Shown: positions 1 through 7,258, counted from the stretch's first letter. The stretch: DNA of 7,435 nt from Eudoraea sp. (GCA_013042925.1 JABDPH010000374.1:1-7435), one strand, 5' to 3'. A program made the numbers and translations. Notes: generated by a model from the sequence alone, not told the origin.

Positions 1-912
1 GATATAAAGTCTGCACAGGAAGAATTAGATCTTGCAATAAAGGGTGAAATAGAATTTAATACCGAATTCAGAGTGGTATGGCCAAATGATGATGTCAGAT
101 ATATTAAAGCAATCGGTCATGTTATCAGAGATTCTAAAGGAAATGCTGTCAAAATGATTGGAGCCAATTGGGATTTCTCCAAGGATAAAAAAGCTGAAAA
201 AAAATTAAAAGATCTTCTCGATATCACCAGCGAGCAAAATAATAGTTTAACGAATTTTGCTCATATTGTATCTCATAACCTAAGGTCTCATTCCAGTAAT
301 TTATCTATGCTTACTGGGTTTTTCTCTGAGGAAAAAGATAAAGCAGAAAAGGATAGGCTTATAAAAATGTTGTGCGAGGCTTCTGAAAGTTTAGACGAAA
401 CCGTACAGCATTTAACGGAGGTGGTTCAGGTTAAAACGGAGGCTATTGATAAAATGCGTCCTGTAAATTTACATGAGACCATATTAGGTGTTAAGAAAAA
501 TCTTGCTGTCCTCTTAAAAGAAAAAGATACAACTTGTAAAATAGACGTAAGTAAAAATCTTCAAATAAATGCTATTCCGGCTTACATGGATAGTATCCTT
601 TTAAATTTGTTTACGAACAGCCTAAAATATAGTTCTCCAAAAAGACCTCTTATCATTAAAATCAGTGCCACAAGAAAAGGCCCATATATTAAAGTTAACT
701 TTTGCGACAATGGCCTGGGAATAGATCTTGATAGGCATGGTGATAAAATTTTTGGAATGTACAAAACCTTCCATAAGCATGAAGATGCGAAGGGAATAGG
801 GCTTTTTATTACTAAAAATCAAATTGAATCAATGAATGGTAAAATTGAAGTGGATAGCCAGATAGATAAGGGTGCTACATTCCGATTGTTTTTAGAGGCT
901 ATTGACAATTAA
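1..912 (+). CDS. PAS-domain sensor histidine kinase, 5' truncated by window edge
   Basis: The frame is open from base 1, so this is the C-terminal 303 residues of a longer kinase; the GTG at 73 is an internal valine, not a start. Residues 1-60 look like the end of a PAS/PAC sensory domain (FRVVWPNDDVRYIKA, then GNAVKMIGANWDFS). A short helical linker leads to a dimerisation/phosphoacceptor helix with an SHNLRS H-box; the presumed phosphorylated histidine is His92 (bases 274-276). The HATPase domain follows, with an N-box (LLNLFTNSLKYS, Asn206), a G1 box (DNGLGID from Asp236) and a G2 box (GIGLF from Gly265). No membrane segment is visible in this part; whether one lies upstream is unknown. 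The H-box differs from the usual SHELRTP: Asn replaces Glu, and the following proline is a histidine. The receiver gene starts 11 bases after the stop, so the kinase probably phosphorylates it. The ligand is unknown. Confidence 0.9.
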   Translation, partial: DIKSAQEELDLAIKGEIEFNTEFRVVWPNDDVRYIKAIGHVIRDSKGNAVKMIGANWDFSKDKKAEKKLKDLLDITSEQNNSLTNFAHIVSHNLRSHSSNLSMLTGFFSEEKDKAEKDRLIKMLCEASESLDETVQHLTEVVQVKTEAIDKMRPVNLHETILGVKKNLAVLLKEKDTTCKIDVSKNLQINAIPAYMDSILLNLFTNSLKYSSPKRPLIIKISATRKGPYIKVNFCDNGLGIDLDRHGDKIFGMYKTFHKHEDAKGIGLFITKNQIESMNGKIEVDSQIDKGATFRLFLEAIDN

Positions 913-923
913 TCCGCATTACA

Positions 924-1328
924 ATGAAGAAATTGAATGATGTTTGCATAATTGATGATGATCATATATTTATTTATGGGATTAAACGTCTTATGAAGGA
1001 AGTAAATTTTGGCGACGATATTCTTGTTTATGAAAATGGAAAGGACGCTCTTAATGGGCTTAAACTACATTTGGAAGCCGGAAATAAATTACCCTCAATT
1101 ATCTTTTTAGATTTAAATATGCCTATTATGAATGGCTGGGACTTTCTGAATGATTTTTGTAAAATTGATACCTCAGAATTAAATGATACGGTAGTATATA
1201 TTATAAGTTCTTCAGTCGATCCGAGAGATTTGGTGCGCATAAAAAGCTATCCAATTGTAAAAGACTATATTCTTAAACCTGTGACGGTTAATGATCTGGA
1301 AGTTATTCAGAAAGAAAAAGTTGCATAA
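924..1328 (+). CDS. Single-domain CheY/Rcp1-like response regulator
   Basis: A 134-residue protein made of one receiver domain and nothing else. The acidic metal-binding cluster is DDD at residues 11-13. The phosphoacceptor is Asp63 in FLDLNMP, followed by the MNGWDFL helix start common in Bacteroidota receivers. The switch serine is in IISSS (about Ser95), and the conserved lysine is Lys118 in KPV. Domain length and residues are complete, so it should be phosphorylatable. With no DNA-binding or enzymatic output domain, it should act by protein contact or in a phosphorelay, as known for CheY, Spo0F and Rcp1 types. Its partner is probably the kinase whose stop lies 11 bases upstream. No clear Shine-Dalgarno sequence precedes the ATG, which is normal in this phylum. 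Its 3' end faces the lipoprotein gene with only 10 bases between them. Confidence 0.93.
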   Translation: MKKLNDVCIIDDDHIFIYGIKRLMKEVNFGDDILVYENGKDALNGLKLHLEAGNKLPSIIFLDLNMPIMNGWDFLNDFCKIDTSELNDTVVYIISSSVDPRDLVRIKSYPIVKDYILKPVTVNDLEVIQKEKVA

Positions 1329-1338
1329 ATCTTACAAA

Positions 1339-2712
1339 TCAGCGGATTCCCGGTGAAAAATCTTCAGGAGCATTCTGTGGTAAATTAAATGTTTCAGAAC
1401 CTCCGGTATCATTGTAAATAGTCCACTCACTAAAAGTAAAGACCGGATTCCCTCTCACAATATTTACGTTTCTTTCTGCTTTTCCATCTTCAAATTCATG
1501 ATTTGTCCCGGAACCGTCTTCTCCAATAAGTCCGAAGATATCTATTGCAGTGCCAAATGGATCTATTAGTATTATATTATCATCGCCATTGGAGTCAGCC
1601 GGGCTATTACTTCCCGCTTCAACATCGGGAGGAAATCCGTAAACGCTCTCAAATTCAGGGGCATTGGGTGAGAAAACCAAAGTACTCTTTGAATCTATTA
1701 CTATCCCCGAAAGTTCTATTTCGGATCCAGAAGTAACATTTTCGTTGGTATACCTTATTAAATTCCAACCATCTAATTGAAGATGATCATTGCCTGCGTT
1801 ATAAAGTTCAATAAATCGAGCTTCTGAATTATTATTAGGATCCGCTATCTCGGAAATTAATATCTCATCGGAGGTCGTCAAGACTTTAATGTCTTCACAT
1901 CCTTCACTGCTCATATCCATATCATTTAATCCGCGAATGATTAATTGATAATCATTATTTTCTCTGTAAAGAACCGCAGTTATAGATCCATTCCCAGAAG
2001 GCAGTATTTCATCCTGAAAATCAGAATACCCACTATTCAATAATTCAATCGTACTACCAGTACAATTAGTAAGATTCCTTATCGTCTCCTTCTCAGGAAG
2101 AGCATACCTAAGGTTTTGTTCTTCTGCTATTACCTCCAGACTTTGAAGTTCTACCAAAGTGCTCACTAAATCTGCGTTAAGTTCTTGTATCGAGGTAATT
2201 GTCGGAATAATTTTACTAATAGGTTCGCATGAAACAAGCAGATGGTCATTTACTGCAAGGGCCGGCAACCTTCCAATACTTAGTTTTCCAAAAGAAGTAA
2301 ATACCCCTCCAAGTTTGTAAACACCTTTGCTTTTGCCTAAATAAAGTCCCTTAAGTTTAATATAGACTTTACTTCCTATTTCATAGAATAAATAGGAATC
2401 CCTAAGATCTATTTCTATTTGGAAGCCTGAAGTTGGGCTTGTCGGAGCATCTTGTATATGAATTGTACTAAAAAAATTTCCATCCTGATCTGATGATATA
2501 ACATAACCAGCAATTATAAAATCTTCCTGTATTTGTATAACGTCTCCTTGATATAAATTTTTGACTTCATTAAAAGTAATATTCGCAATTAATCCATCAT
2601 TACAGGAAGTTCCCGGGTTCTTAAAATCTGGGTCCTTTACACAGCTGAAAATGAAAAGAAAACAACAATATTTAACTAAAGAAAATGGTTTACAATACTT
2701 TCCCTTTTTCAT
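1339..2712 (-). CDS. DUF5689 and lamin-tail domain surface lipoprotein, probable binding partner of the adjacent receptor
   Basis: A 457-residue predicted lipoprotein. The N-terminus is basic, then a hydrophobic stretch ends in IFSC with Cys24 as the likely lipidated residue; Phe at -2 makes the lipobox slightly atypical. Residues about 45-265 match the DUF5689 style: an OB-like block (IIAGYVISSD at 66-75, IHIQD, then YEIGSKVYIKLKG and a KLGG end) and a second, weaker block (STLVELQSLEV, later SGNGSITAVLYR and YQLIIRGL). Residues about 283-457 form a lamin-tail domain (ILISEIADPNNNSEARFIELYN, then LDGW) ending DFSPGIR. No catalytic motif is visible, so a binding or scaffolding role is more likely than an enzymatic one. 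The gene follows the TonB-dependent receptor by 40 bases on the same strand, so they are probably co-transcribed. It is not a SusD homologue. OB-like and lamin-tail domains accompany EEP domains in ExeM/YhcR-type extracellular nucleases, and an EEP gene lies just beyond the receptor. Nucleic-acid binding is inferred. Confidence 0.87.
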   Translation of the reverse strand: MKKGKYCKPFSLVKYCCFLFIFSCVKDPDFKNPGTSCNDGLIANITFNEVKNLYQGDVIQIQEDFIIAGYVISSDQDGNFFSTIHIQDAPTSPTSGFQIEIDLRDSYLFYEIGSKVYIKLKGLYLGKSKGVYKLGGVFTSFGKLSIGRLPALAVNDHLLVSCEPISKIIPTITSIQELNADLVSTLVELQSLEVIAEEQNLRYALPEKETIRNLTNCTGSTIELLNSGYSDFQDEILPSGNGSITAVLYRENNDYQLIIRGLNDMDMSSEGCEDIKVLTTSDEILISEIADPNNNSEARFIELYNAGNDHLQLDGWNLIRYTNENVTSGSEIELSGIVIDSKSTLVFSPNAPEFESVYGFPPDVEAGSNSPADSNGDDNIILIDPFGTAIDIFGLIGEDGSGTNHEFEDGKAERNVNIVRGNPVFTFSEWTIYNDTGGSETFNLPQNAPEDFSPGIR

Positions 2713-2752
2713 ATTAATAGCTATAATAGTCTATTTTTGATTCTATATTATT

Positions 2753-5488
2753 TCAAAAACTTATGGCAAGATTCAAAAAGAAAGTTCTTCCATAGCCAAA
2801 CCAATACTTTACTCCGAATGACGGATTACCACTTAGATTGTCCTCTAACGATTGGCCGTAATTACCATTCCTGTTTTGTTCATAACCCCCGGTCCTAAAT
2901 ACAGTGTTGAATACATTATTGATACTGGCAAATACGCTTATATATTTTCCATTTAGCAACCAGGATTTCCCTCCAACCAGGTTTAATAGATAGATATTCC
3001 CTAAAGGGTTTTGTTTTAATATCCGATCAGCATATTCCAAATTTAAATTTTCAAATTGTTCGCCTGTATCAGGATTTAAATAAAAACTCCGGGTTCTTCT
3101 TATAATTGATATACTGGCATAATTATCTGACAGATAATTCATTTTTGCACCAATCCGCCAGAACTTGGGATCTCTGTATTCTACTCCCAAGGAGAGGGCC
3201 GTTTGGGGACCATTTGGTTGTTTATAGTTTTTAATTTTAGCAATTCCTAAGTCTTTGGTTCCTTCAATAGTAATTAAATCCTCTTCATTCCCTGCTGTAT
3301 CAAAATTTATAGCCAGATTGGGATCACTGGCATATACATATTTCCCTAAGGCAAAGGCTCCGGATAAATTCACAGATGAAGAAAGCTGATAAGACAATCC
3401 CAACTCAACGCCCATATTTAGCTTATCAAGATTGGTAATTACCTCTTGCACAAAATCTGAACCTACTCCGGCATCAACAAAGAAAAAATTAACATCAGTA
3501 AGTTTTTGAAAACGGGTGTAAAAGCACGTTATTCTTCCAATAAGATCTGGAAACCTGGTGAAATAGTTGATATCAATACCTGTAATTTTTTCTTCATTTA
3601 AGTTAGGTACAATTGCATTATTCTCTCTTGGATTTATAAATGCATTGACTATCAAAGGGGCCCTGGTTAAGATTATTCCATTTGTGCTAATCCATTGTCT
3701 CATATTTAATTTATAAGTAAATCCTCCTTTAAGCCCATAATTACTAAATTGTATGAGATTGCTTTTTCCCAGTGAATTTTCAGGGAAACGCTCATTCAAA
3801 AAGTGTCCGGTTCGTTGGTAACTTGAATTGGTATAGTGCCCCGCCAGAAAAAAGTTCCATTTACTTTTATCCACACGCAATTGGGCAAAAGCATTGAATA
3901 ACTGGTAATTCATAGTATAATCATAGTTAAATATATCTCCTTTACCCTTTTTCAATTCCCCATCCAGATCATTTCGAGTATCTGAAAAAGGGTCTATATC
4001 CAAATGATAATCTGCCCCTAATAGGTCCTGAATTTTGGCAAAATTATCGGATATAGTACTTATATAAGACATATTCATGTCTACAGTAAACACCTCATTG
4101 GGCATAATATTAAAAGTAGTACTGAGCGTCAATTGTTTATCCGAAGTGGTATCGTCGTATAGGACATAAGCGGCCATCCCGTTTTCAGAGTTCATCGTAT
4201 TTGCTTTGTAGAGGTTTTCCCATTGCAATTGCGGGTTTAATAAAAAGGCCTGTTTGGCGAGAACTGCATTTAAAAAATTTGCCCCAACAGGACTGTTTAC
4301 ATAAAAGCTGGGTAAATATCTATAATAAGTGGGGTCCGGATTTGGAGCGTTATAATATCCTATTCTACTTTTTGCAAAGCTGCCAAATTGGTATGATATT
4401 GCTGCATTGATATGTAGATTTTTAAATTTACCAAAATAGTTAAGCATAAATAGCGGTTCCAAAATTTTACGCTCCCTGGAATTGCGAAAGTGGTCATTAT
4501 GGAATCCCCAATAGGGGTTGTACCTATTACCCACTAAGTTATAAACCTCCTCAGTCATAGCTGCAGAACTGCCACGGCGATTAGAAGAAAGAATACCTGT
4601 AAAAAGTAAACTATTAGTTGGGTTGACTTGATATTCCATTGCTCCATATATGGAAAAGGCATCATATAATGTTCCGTTTACAAATCCTTCCCTGGCCCAT
4701 CTTCTTGATGCTGCTAGAGAATATAAAAAATTGCTTTTCTTCTTTCTCGAGGTATAACTTGCCATGATACGTCCCGAATAAATACGATTGGAAAGAGAGC
4801 CGGATAATCTAATCCCCGATCGAAGGCCTGACGGTCTTGTGTCTATATTTGTGACCCCCAGAAGTCCTCCAAATCCATAAGGAGATGATTGTAATCCTAG
4901 GTTAAAATCCTGGTTCCTTATTACATCATTCAGACCACCCCAATTGTTCCATTGTGGCCTTCCATCACGAAGTTTATTCATAACAACACCATTTATAAGC
5001 ACACTACCATTTCGTGAGTCATAACCCTTCACTTTGAAAAATACTTGTCCAAAATCAAAGGCTGCACGATTTAAAAAGACATCACGGGTGGCTGTCAACA
5101 TGCCTAAATTTCCTCCCTCTTGTTCCCCATTAATTTGGTTATCGGTTAGTGTCACTAAAATTTCATTTTGATCAATGGAAGTGTCCTTTTCAATTAATAT
5201 TTGTCCCAGCTTTATTTCATCCTGAGAAATCTCCAAAGGCAGCCTTTTTTCAATATATTCCCTGGCTTTAATTGATAATATGAACTCCCCTTTTAAAGCA
5301 GTGACTATTTTAAAGCTCCCATCCATATCGGTCATTACCTTCAAAGAGGTCCCCTCAATTTCAATAGTTGCATGAGAAATTGCAAGAAGACTTTGCGCAT
5401 CTCCGATACTCCCGTTTATACTTATTTGTTGCCCTTTAAGTACTTGAAAAAAGAATAAGAGAATAAAAATACAGTGGATAAATCGCAT
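2753..5488 (-). CDS. TonB-dependent outer-membrane receptor with carboxypeptidase-regulatory-like N-terminal domain
   Basis: A 911-residue protein. Residues 1-20 are a hydrophobic signal peptide (IFILLFFFQVLKGQ). Residues 22-105 fit the carboxypeptidase-regulatory-like (CarboxypepD_reg-like) beta-sandwich common in Bacteroidota receptors (SINGSIGD, GSFKI). NEILVTL at 108-114 could be the TonB box. The plug follows at about 125-220, with KGYDSRNGSVLINGVVMN as its clearest motif. The rest is alternating aromatic-rich beta strands of a 22-strand-type barrel, ending in LAISF with a C-terminal Phe, as expected for outer-membrane insertion. Such receptors import ligands using TonB/ExbBD energy. No SusD gene is adjacent, so this is not a standard SusCD pair; its partner is probably the downstream lipoprotein. 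An in-frame TGA directly before the ATG fixes the start. It is divergent from the EEP gene across 117 bases, so both could be controlled from one region. The substrate cannot be read from the sequence; nucleotides or oligonucleotides are inferred from context. Confidence 0.93.
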   Translation of the reverse strand: MRFIHCIFILLFFFQVLKGQQISINGSIGDAQSLLAISHATIEIEGTSLKVMTDMDGSFKIVTALKGEFILSIKAREYIEKRLPLEISQDEIKLGQILIEKDTSIDQNEILVTLTDNQINGEQEGGNLGMLTATRDVFLNRAAFDFGQVFFKVKGYDSRNGSVLINGVVMNKLRDGRPQWNNWGGLNDVIRNQDFNLGLQSSPYGFGGLLGVTNIDTRPSGLRSGIRLSGSLSNRIYSGRIMASYTSRKKKSNFLYSLAASRRWAREGFVNGTLYDAFSIYGAMEYQVNPTNSLLFTGILSSNRRGSSAAMTEEVYNLVGNRYNPYWGFHNDHFRNSRERKILEPLFMLNYFGKFKNLHINAAISYQFGSFAKSRIGYYNAPNPDPTYYRYLPSFYVNSPVGANFLNAVLAKQAFLLNPQLQWENLYKANTMNSENGMAAYVLYDDTTSDKQLTLSTTFNIMPNEVFTVDMNMSYISTISDNFAKIQDLLGADYHLDIDPFSDTRNDLDGELKKGKGDIFNYDYTMNYQLFNAFAQLRVDKSKWNFFLAGHYTNSSYQRTGHFLNERFPENSLGKSNLIQFSNYGLKGGFTYKLNMRQWISTNGIILTRAPLIVNAFINPRENNAIVPNLNEEKITGIDINYFTRFPDLIGRITCFYTRFQKLTDVNFFFVDAGVGSDFVQEVITNLDKLNMGVELGLSYQLSSSVNLSGAFALGKYVYASDPNLAINFDTAGNEEDLITIEGTKDLGIAKIKNYKQPNGPQTALSLGVEYRDPKFWRIGAKMNYLSDNYASISIIRRTRSFYLNPDTGEQFENLNLEYADRILKQNPLGNIYLLNLVGGKSWLLNGKYISVFASINNVFNTVFRTGGYEQNRNGNYGQSLEDNLSGNPSFGVKYWFGYGRTFFLNLAISF

Positions 5489-5511
5489 TCAAATTTTCAT
5501 AAGATTCAGAC

Positions 5512-5519
5512 CGAAAGTA
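5512..5519 (-). promoter_or_regulatory. Possible Bacteroidota -7 promoter element for the receptor operon
   Basis: Read on the minus strand, these bases are TACTTTCG, one mismatch from the TAnnTTTG -7 consensus of Bacteroidota. The element lies 23 bases upstream of the receptor ATG. No TTG at a proper -33 spacing is visible, so this is only a weak candidate. Confidence 0.25.
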
Positions 5520-5525
5520 TTCTTA

Positions 5526-5553
5526 CCGGCTGCATTTTGCTTGCGGCATCCGG
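5526..5553. promoter_or_regulatory. Imperfect inverted repeat in the divergent intergenic region, possible operator
   Basis: CCGGCTGC (5526-5533) and GCATCCGG (5546-5553) form an 8-bp inverted repeat with one mismatch and a 12-base spacer. It is a GC-rich patch in otherwise AT-rich intergenic DNA, between the divergent receptor and EEP genes. It could be a shared regulator site or a short hairpin. No known binding-site consensus was recognised, and chance occurrence is possible. Confidence 0.3.
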
Positions 5554-5558
5554 GTATA

Positions 5559-5568
5559 AATTGCAATT
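5559..5568. repeat. 10-bp perfect palindrome AATTGCAATT
   Basis: AATTGCAATT is its own reverse complement. It lies 37 bases before the EEP ATG and just beyond the GC-rich inverted repeat. It could be half of a dimeric regulator site. A 10-bp palindrome in AT-rich DNA can also arise by chance, so functional meaning is uncertain. Confidence 0.25.
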
Positions 5569-5605
5569 GGAAACAGGTTGTAACTAATATGGAATATTGA
5601 CCATT

Positions 5606-6646
5606 ATGGACGTAAAGTGCGTGTTTTTTGTTGGTTTACTAATTTCAAATATGGCACATCCGCAAAAAGTGGCCCGGTACAGCATACGTACCATCGCTTT
5701 TTACAATGTTGAAAACCTTTTTGATACCGTTAATGATTCATTATACTTTGATGATGAAATGACCCCAAGTGGAAATTATAACTGGACTTTGGAACGTTAT
5801 AATATTAAAATCAACCATATAGCAAAAGTAATCTCAGAGATTGGGCAGTCAATTACGCAAACTTGCCCTGATATAGTTGGTCTATGTGAAGTTGAAAATC
5901 TGAAAGTAATAAAGGACTTAATAAATCATCCACTTCTTCGAATTTATGACTTCAAAATTATTCATTTCGATTCTCCGGATGAAAGAGGAATAGATGTGGC
6001 TTTAATCTATAAAAGCAATAGCTTTATTCCTATCTCATTTAAAAGTCACCGACTTCTGATATTTAATGATTCTGATCAACGAGATTTCACCAGGGATCAA
6101 CTTGTAGTAGAGGGATTATTGGAGGGCGAGGAATTCTATATCATAGTTAACCATTGGCCTTCTCGCAGTGGAGGTGTCAAAAGAAGCCAACCTTACAGAA
6201 AGGCTGCCGCGAGACTCAATAGAAGAATAATAGATTCTGTGTTAAGATTCAACGTTGATGCAAAAATAATATCTATGGGGGATCTGAATGATAATCCCAA
6301 TGATAGCAGTATAAAAAACACACTGATATCTTCTGACAGGCAGAACGAAGAAAGTTCGGCTCTCTTTAATCCCATGCAATCCCTATATAAAAAAGGTGAC
6401 GGTTCCCTGGCCTATAGGGACCAATGGAATTTGTTCGACCAAATTCTACTCTCAAAAAATCTTTTAAATGATAATAGGAAATCATACACCTTTTGGAAAG
6501 CTGGTATCTATCATCCTAATTACTTAAGAAACAAAACAGGAAACTACAAGGGCTATCCATTTCGGACCTATGTAGCCGGAAGTTACCAGGGTGGGTATAG
6601 TGATCATTTCCCAGTCTATACTTTTCTAATAAAGAAAGTGGAGTAA
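5606..6646 (+). CDS. Secreted endonuclease/exonuclease/phosphatase (EEP) family hydrolase, probable extracellular nuclease
   Basis: A 346-residue metal-dependent phosphodiesterase of the EEP (DNase I-like) fold. With the ATG at 5606 as start, a short hydrophobic signal peptide precedes the domain (CVFFVGLLISNMAHPQ, no lipobox), so export to the periplasm or beyond is likely. The active-site series is complete: Asn34 in FYNVENLF, Glu95 in GLCEVEN (metal ligand), His183 in VNHWPSRSGG, Asp226 and Asn228 in GDLNDNP, Asp278 in WNLFDQ, and Asp333-His334 in YSDHFPV. The GLxEVEN and NHWPSRxGG forms resemble predicted extracellular nucleases more than sphingomyelinases or inositol phosphatases, though those share the fold. 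An in-frame TTG at 5597 would add three residues but gives no better signal peptide. The gene is divergent from the receptor-lipoprotein operon, which suggests joint regulation. Its stop is 3 bases from the end of the convergent DUF1080 gene. Confidence 0.9.
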   Translation: MDVKCVFFVGLLISNMAHPQKVARYSIRTIAFYNVENLFDTVNDSLYFDDEMTPSGNYNWTLERYNIKINHIAKVISEIGQSITQTCPDIVGLCEVENLKVIKDLINHPLLRIYDFKIIHFDSPDERGIDVALIYKSNSFIPISFKSHRLLIFNDSDQRDFTRDQLVVEGLLEGEEFYIIVNHWPSRSGGVKRSQPYRKAAARLNRRIIDSVLRFNVDAKIISMGDLNDNPNDSSIKNTLISSDRQNEESSALFNPMQSLYKKGDGSLAYRDQWNLFDQILLSKNLLNDNRKSYTFWKAGIYHPNYLRNKTGNYKGYPFRTYVAGSYQGGYSDHFPVYTFLIKKVE

Positions 6647-6649
6647 GAT

Positions 6650-7243
6650 TTATTCTGGAGTGATTATTTTAATATTTCTCCATTTAACCTTTATTCCACC
6701 ACCATCATGGATTTGGAGCGCTATAGAGCCTTCGCCTGCTCCAATTTTATCATCTTTAATAGAAACCATTTCCACACCATTAAGCCATGAAGTAAGCTCA
6801 TCTCCGGATAATTGTATTTTCATTTTATTCCAGTCCCCTTCCTTAAGCACCTTCTCCTTTTCAGCACTGGGCTTAATTAACCAACCCCTGCCATAGGATT
6901 CATATACCCCTCCGGTATGATGGCCTTTTGGAGCCACTTCTACCTGCCAGCCACTTACCTTGGTTCCATCAATGGTAGACCTTATAAATACCCCACTATT
7001 ACCATCAGCTTCCTGAAAAAACTCCAAGGTTAACACAAAGTCTTGGTAATATTCATCTGTAGCCAGATATCCATATTGCGCATCGGGACCACTTTCAGAA
7101 ACTAAAAGTCCATCCTCTACATACCATTTTTCAGTACCATAGATGGTCCATCCGGTAAGATCTTTGCCATTGAATAAAGATTGCTCCTGTGCAAGAACCA
7201 CAAGGCTAAATAATAAGGCTACAATATTGCTTAATAATTTCAT
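6650..7243 (-). CDS. Secreted DUF1080 (3-keto-disaccharide hydrolase family) protein
   Basis: A 197-residue protein, the usual size for a single DUF1080 domain. Residues 1-18 are a signal peptide (LLSNIVALLFSLVVLAQ, no lipobox cysteine), so it is exported. The rest is a concanavalin/LamG-like beta-sandwich with family landmarks: LFNGKDLTGW (23-32), ADGNSGVFIR (79-88), GWQVEV (98-103), TGGVYE (110-115), DWNKMKI (137-143), WLNGVEM (153-159), and a closing strand pair from GSIALQIHDGGG to VKWRNIKI (172-193). The family name comes from hydrolysis of 3-keto-glycosides, but many members are uncharacterised, so the substrate is unknown. The gene lies 15 bases downstream of the partial membrane-protein gene on the same strand, and they are probably one transcript. 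It is convergent with the EEP gene, so a link to that system is not implied. Confidence 0.9.
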   Translation of the reverse strand: MKLLSNIVALLFSLVVLAQEQSLFNGKDLTGWTIYGTEKWYVEDGLLVSESGPDAQYGYLATDEYYQDFVLTLEFFQEADGNSGVFIRSTIDGTKVSGWQVEVAPKGHHTGGVYESYGRGWLIKPSAEKEKVLKEGDWNKMKIQLSGDELTSWLNGVEMVSIKDDKIGAGEGSIALQIHDGGGIKVKWRNIKIITPE

Positions 7244-7258
7244 AATTTATCTTATTGA

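Noticed and set aside
73..75. GTG as the start of the kinase gene
   Set aside because: The frame is open to base 1 and the upstream residues (ending FNTEFR) continue the PAS domain, so this is an internal valine in a truncated gene.
582..822. Two minus-strand ORFs inside the kinase gene
   Set aside because: Both overlap the conserved HATPase domain on the other strand and show no motif.
1545..1736. 63-codon plus-strand ORF opposite the lamin-tail region
   Set aside because: It is antisense to the lamin-tail domain of the lipoprotein, and its residue composition is unlike a real protein.
2713..2752. ATAGCTAT palindrome and AATAG/CTATT symmetry between the receptor and lipoprotein genes
   Set aside because: Short AT-only symmetry in an AT-rich 40-base spacer is expected by chance, and no promoter-like element is present.
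4201..4410. 69-codon plus-strand ORF inside the receptor gene
   Set aside because: It is antisense to a well-supported barrel-coding region, and its translation shows no family motif.
1339..5488. Polysaccharide utilisation locus (SusCD pair)
   Set aside because: The lipoprotein shows no SusD helical repeats and no glycoside hydrolase is adjacent. DUF5689 and lamin-tail domains point elsewhere.
5597..5599. TTG as the start of the EEP gene
   Set aside because: ATG at 5606 is in frame, gives a normal signal peptide, and needs no rare start codon. The TTG only adds three residues.
6628..6654. AATAAA/TTTATT inverted repeat at the EEP stop as a terminator
   Set aside because: The 6-bp stem is all A-T with a 15-base loop and no T-run, too weak to call.
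6660..6896. 78-codon plus-strand ORF opposite the DUF1080 gene
   Set aside because: It is a shadow of the DUF1080 coding strand. The hydrophobic look arises from reading the complement of the conserved strands.
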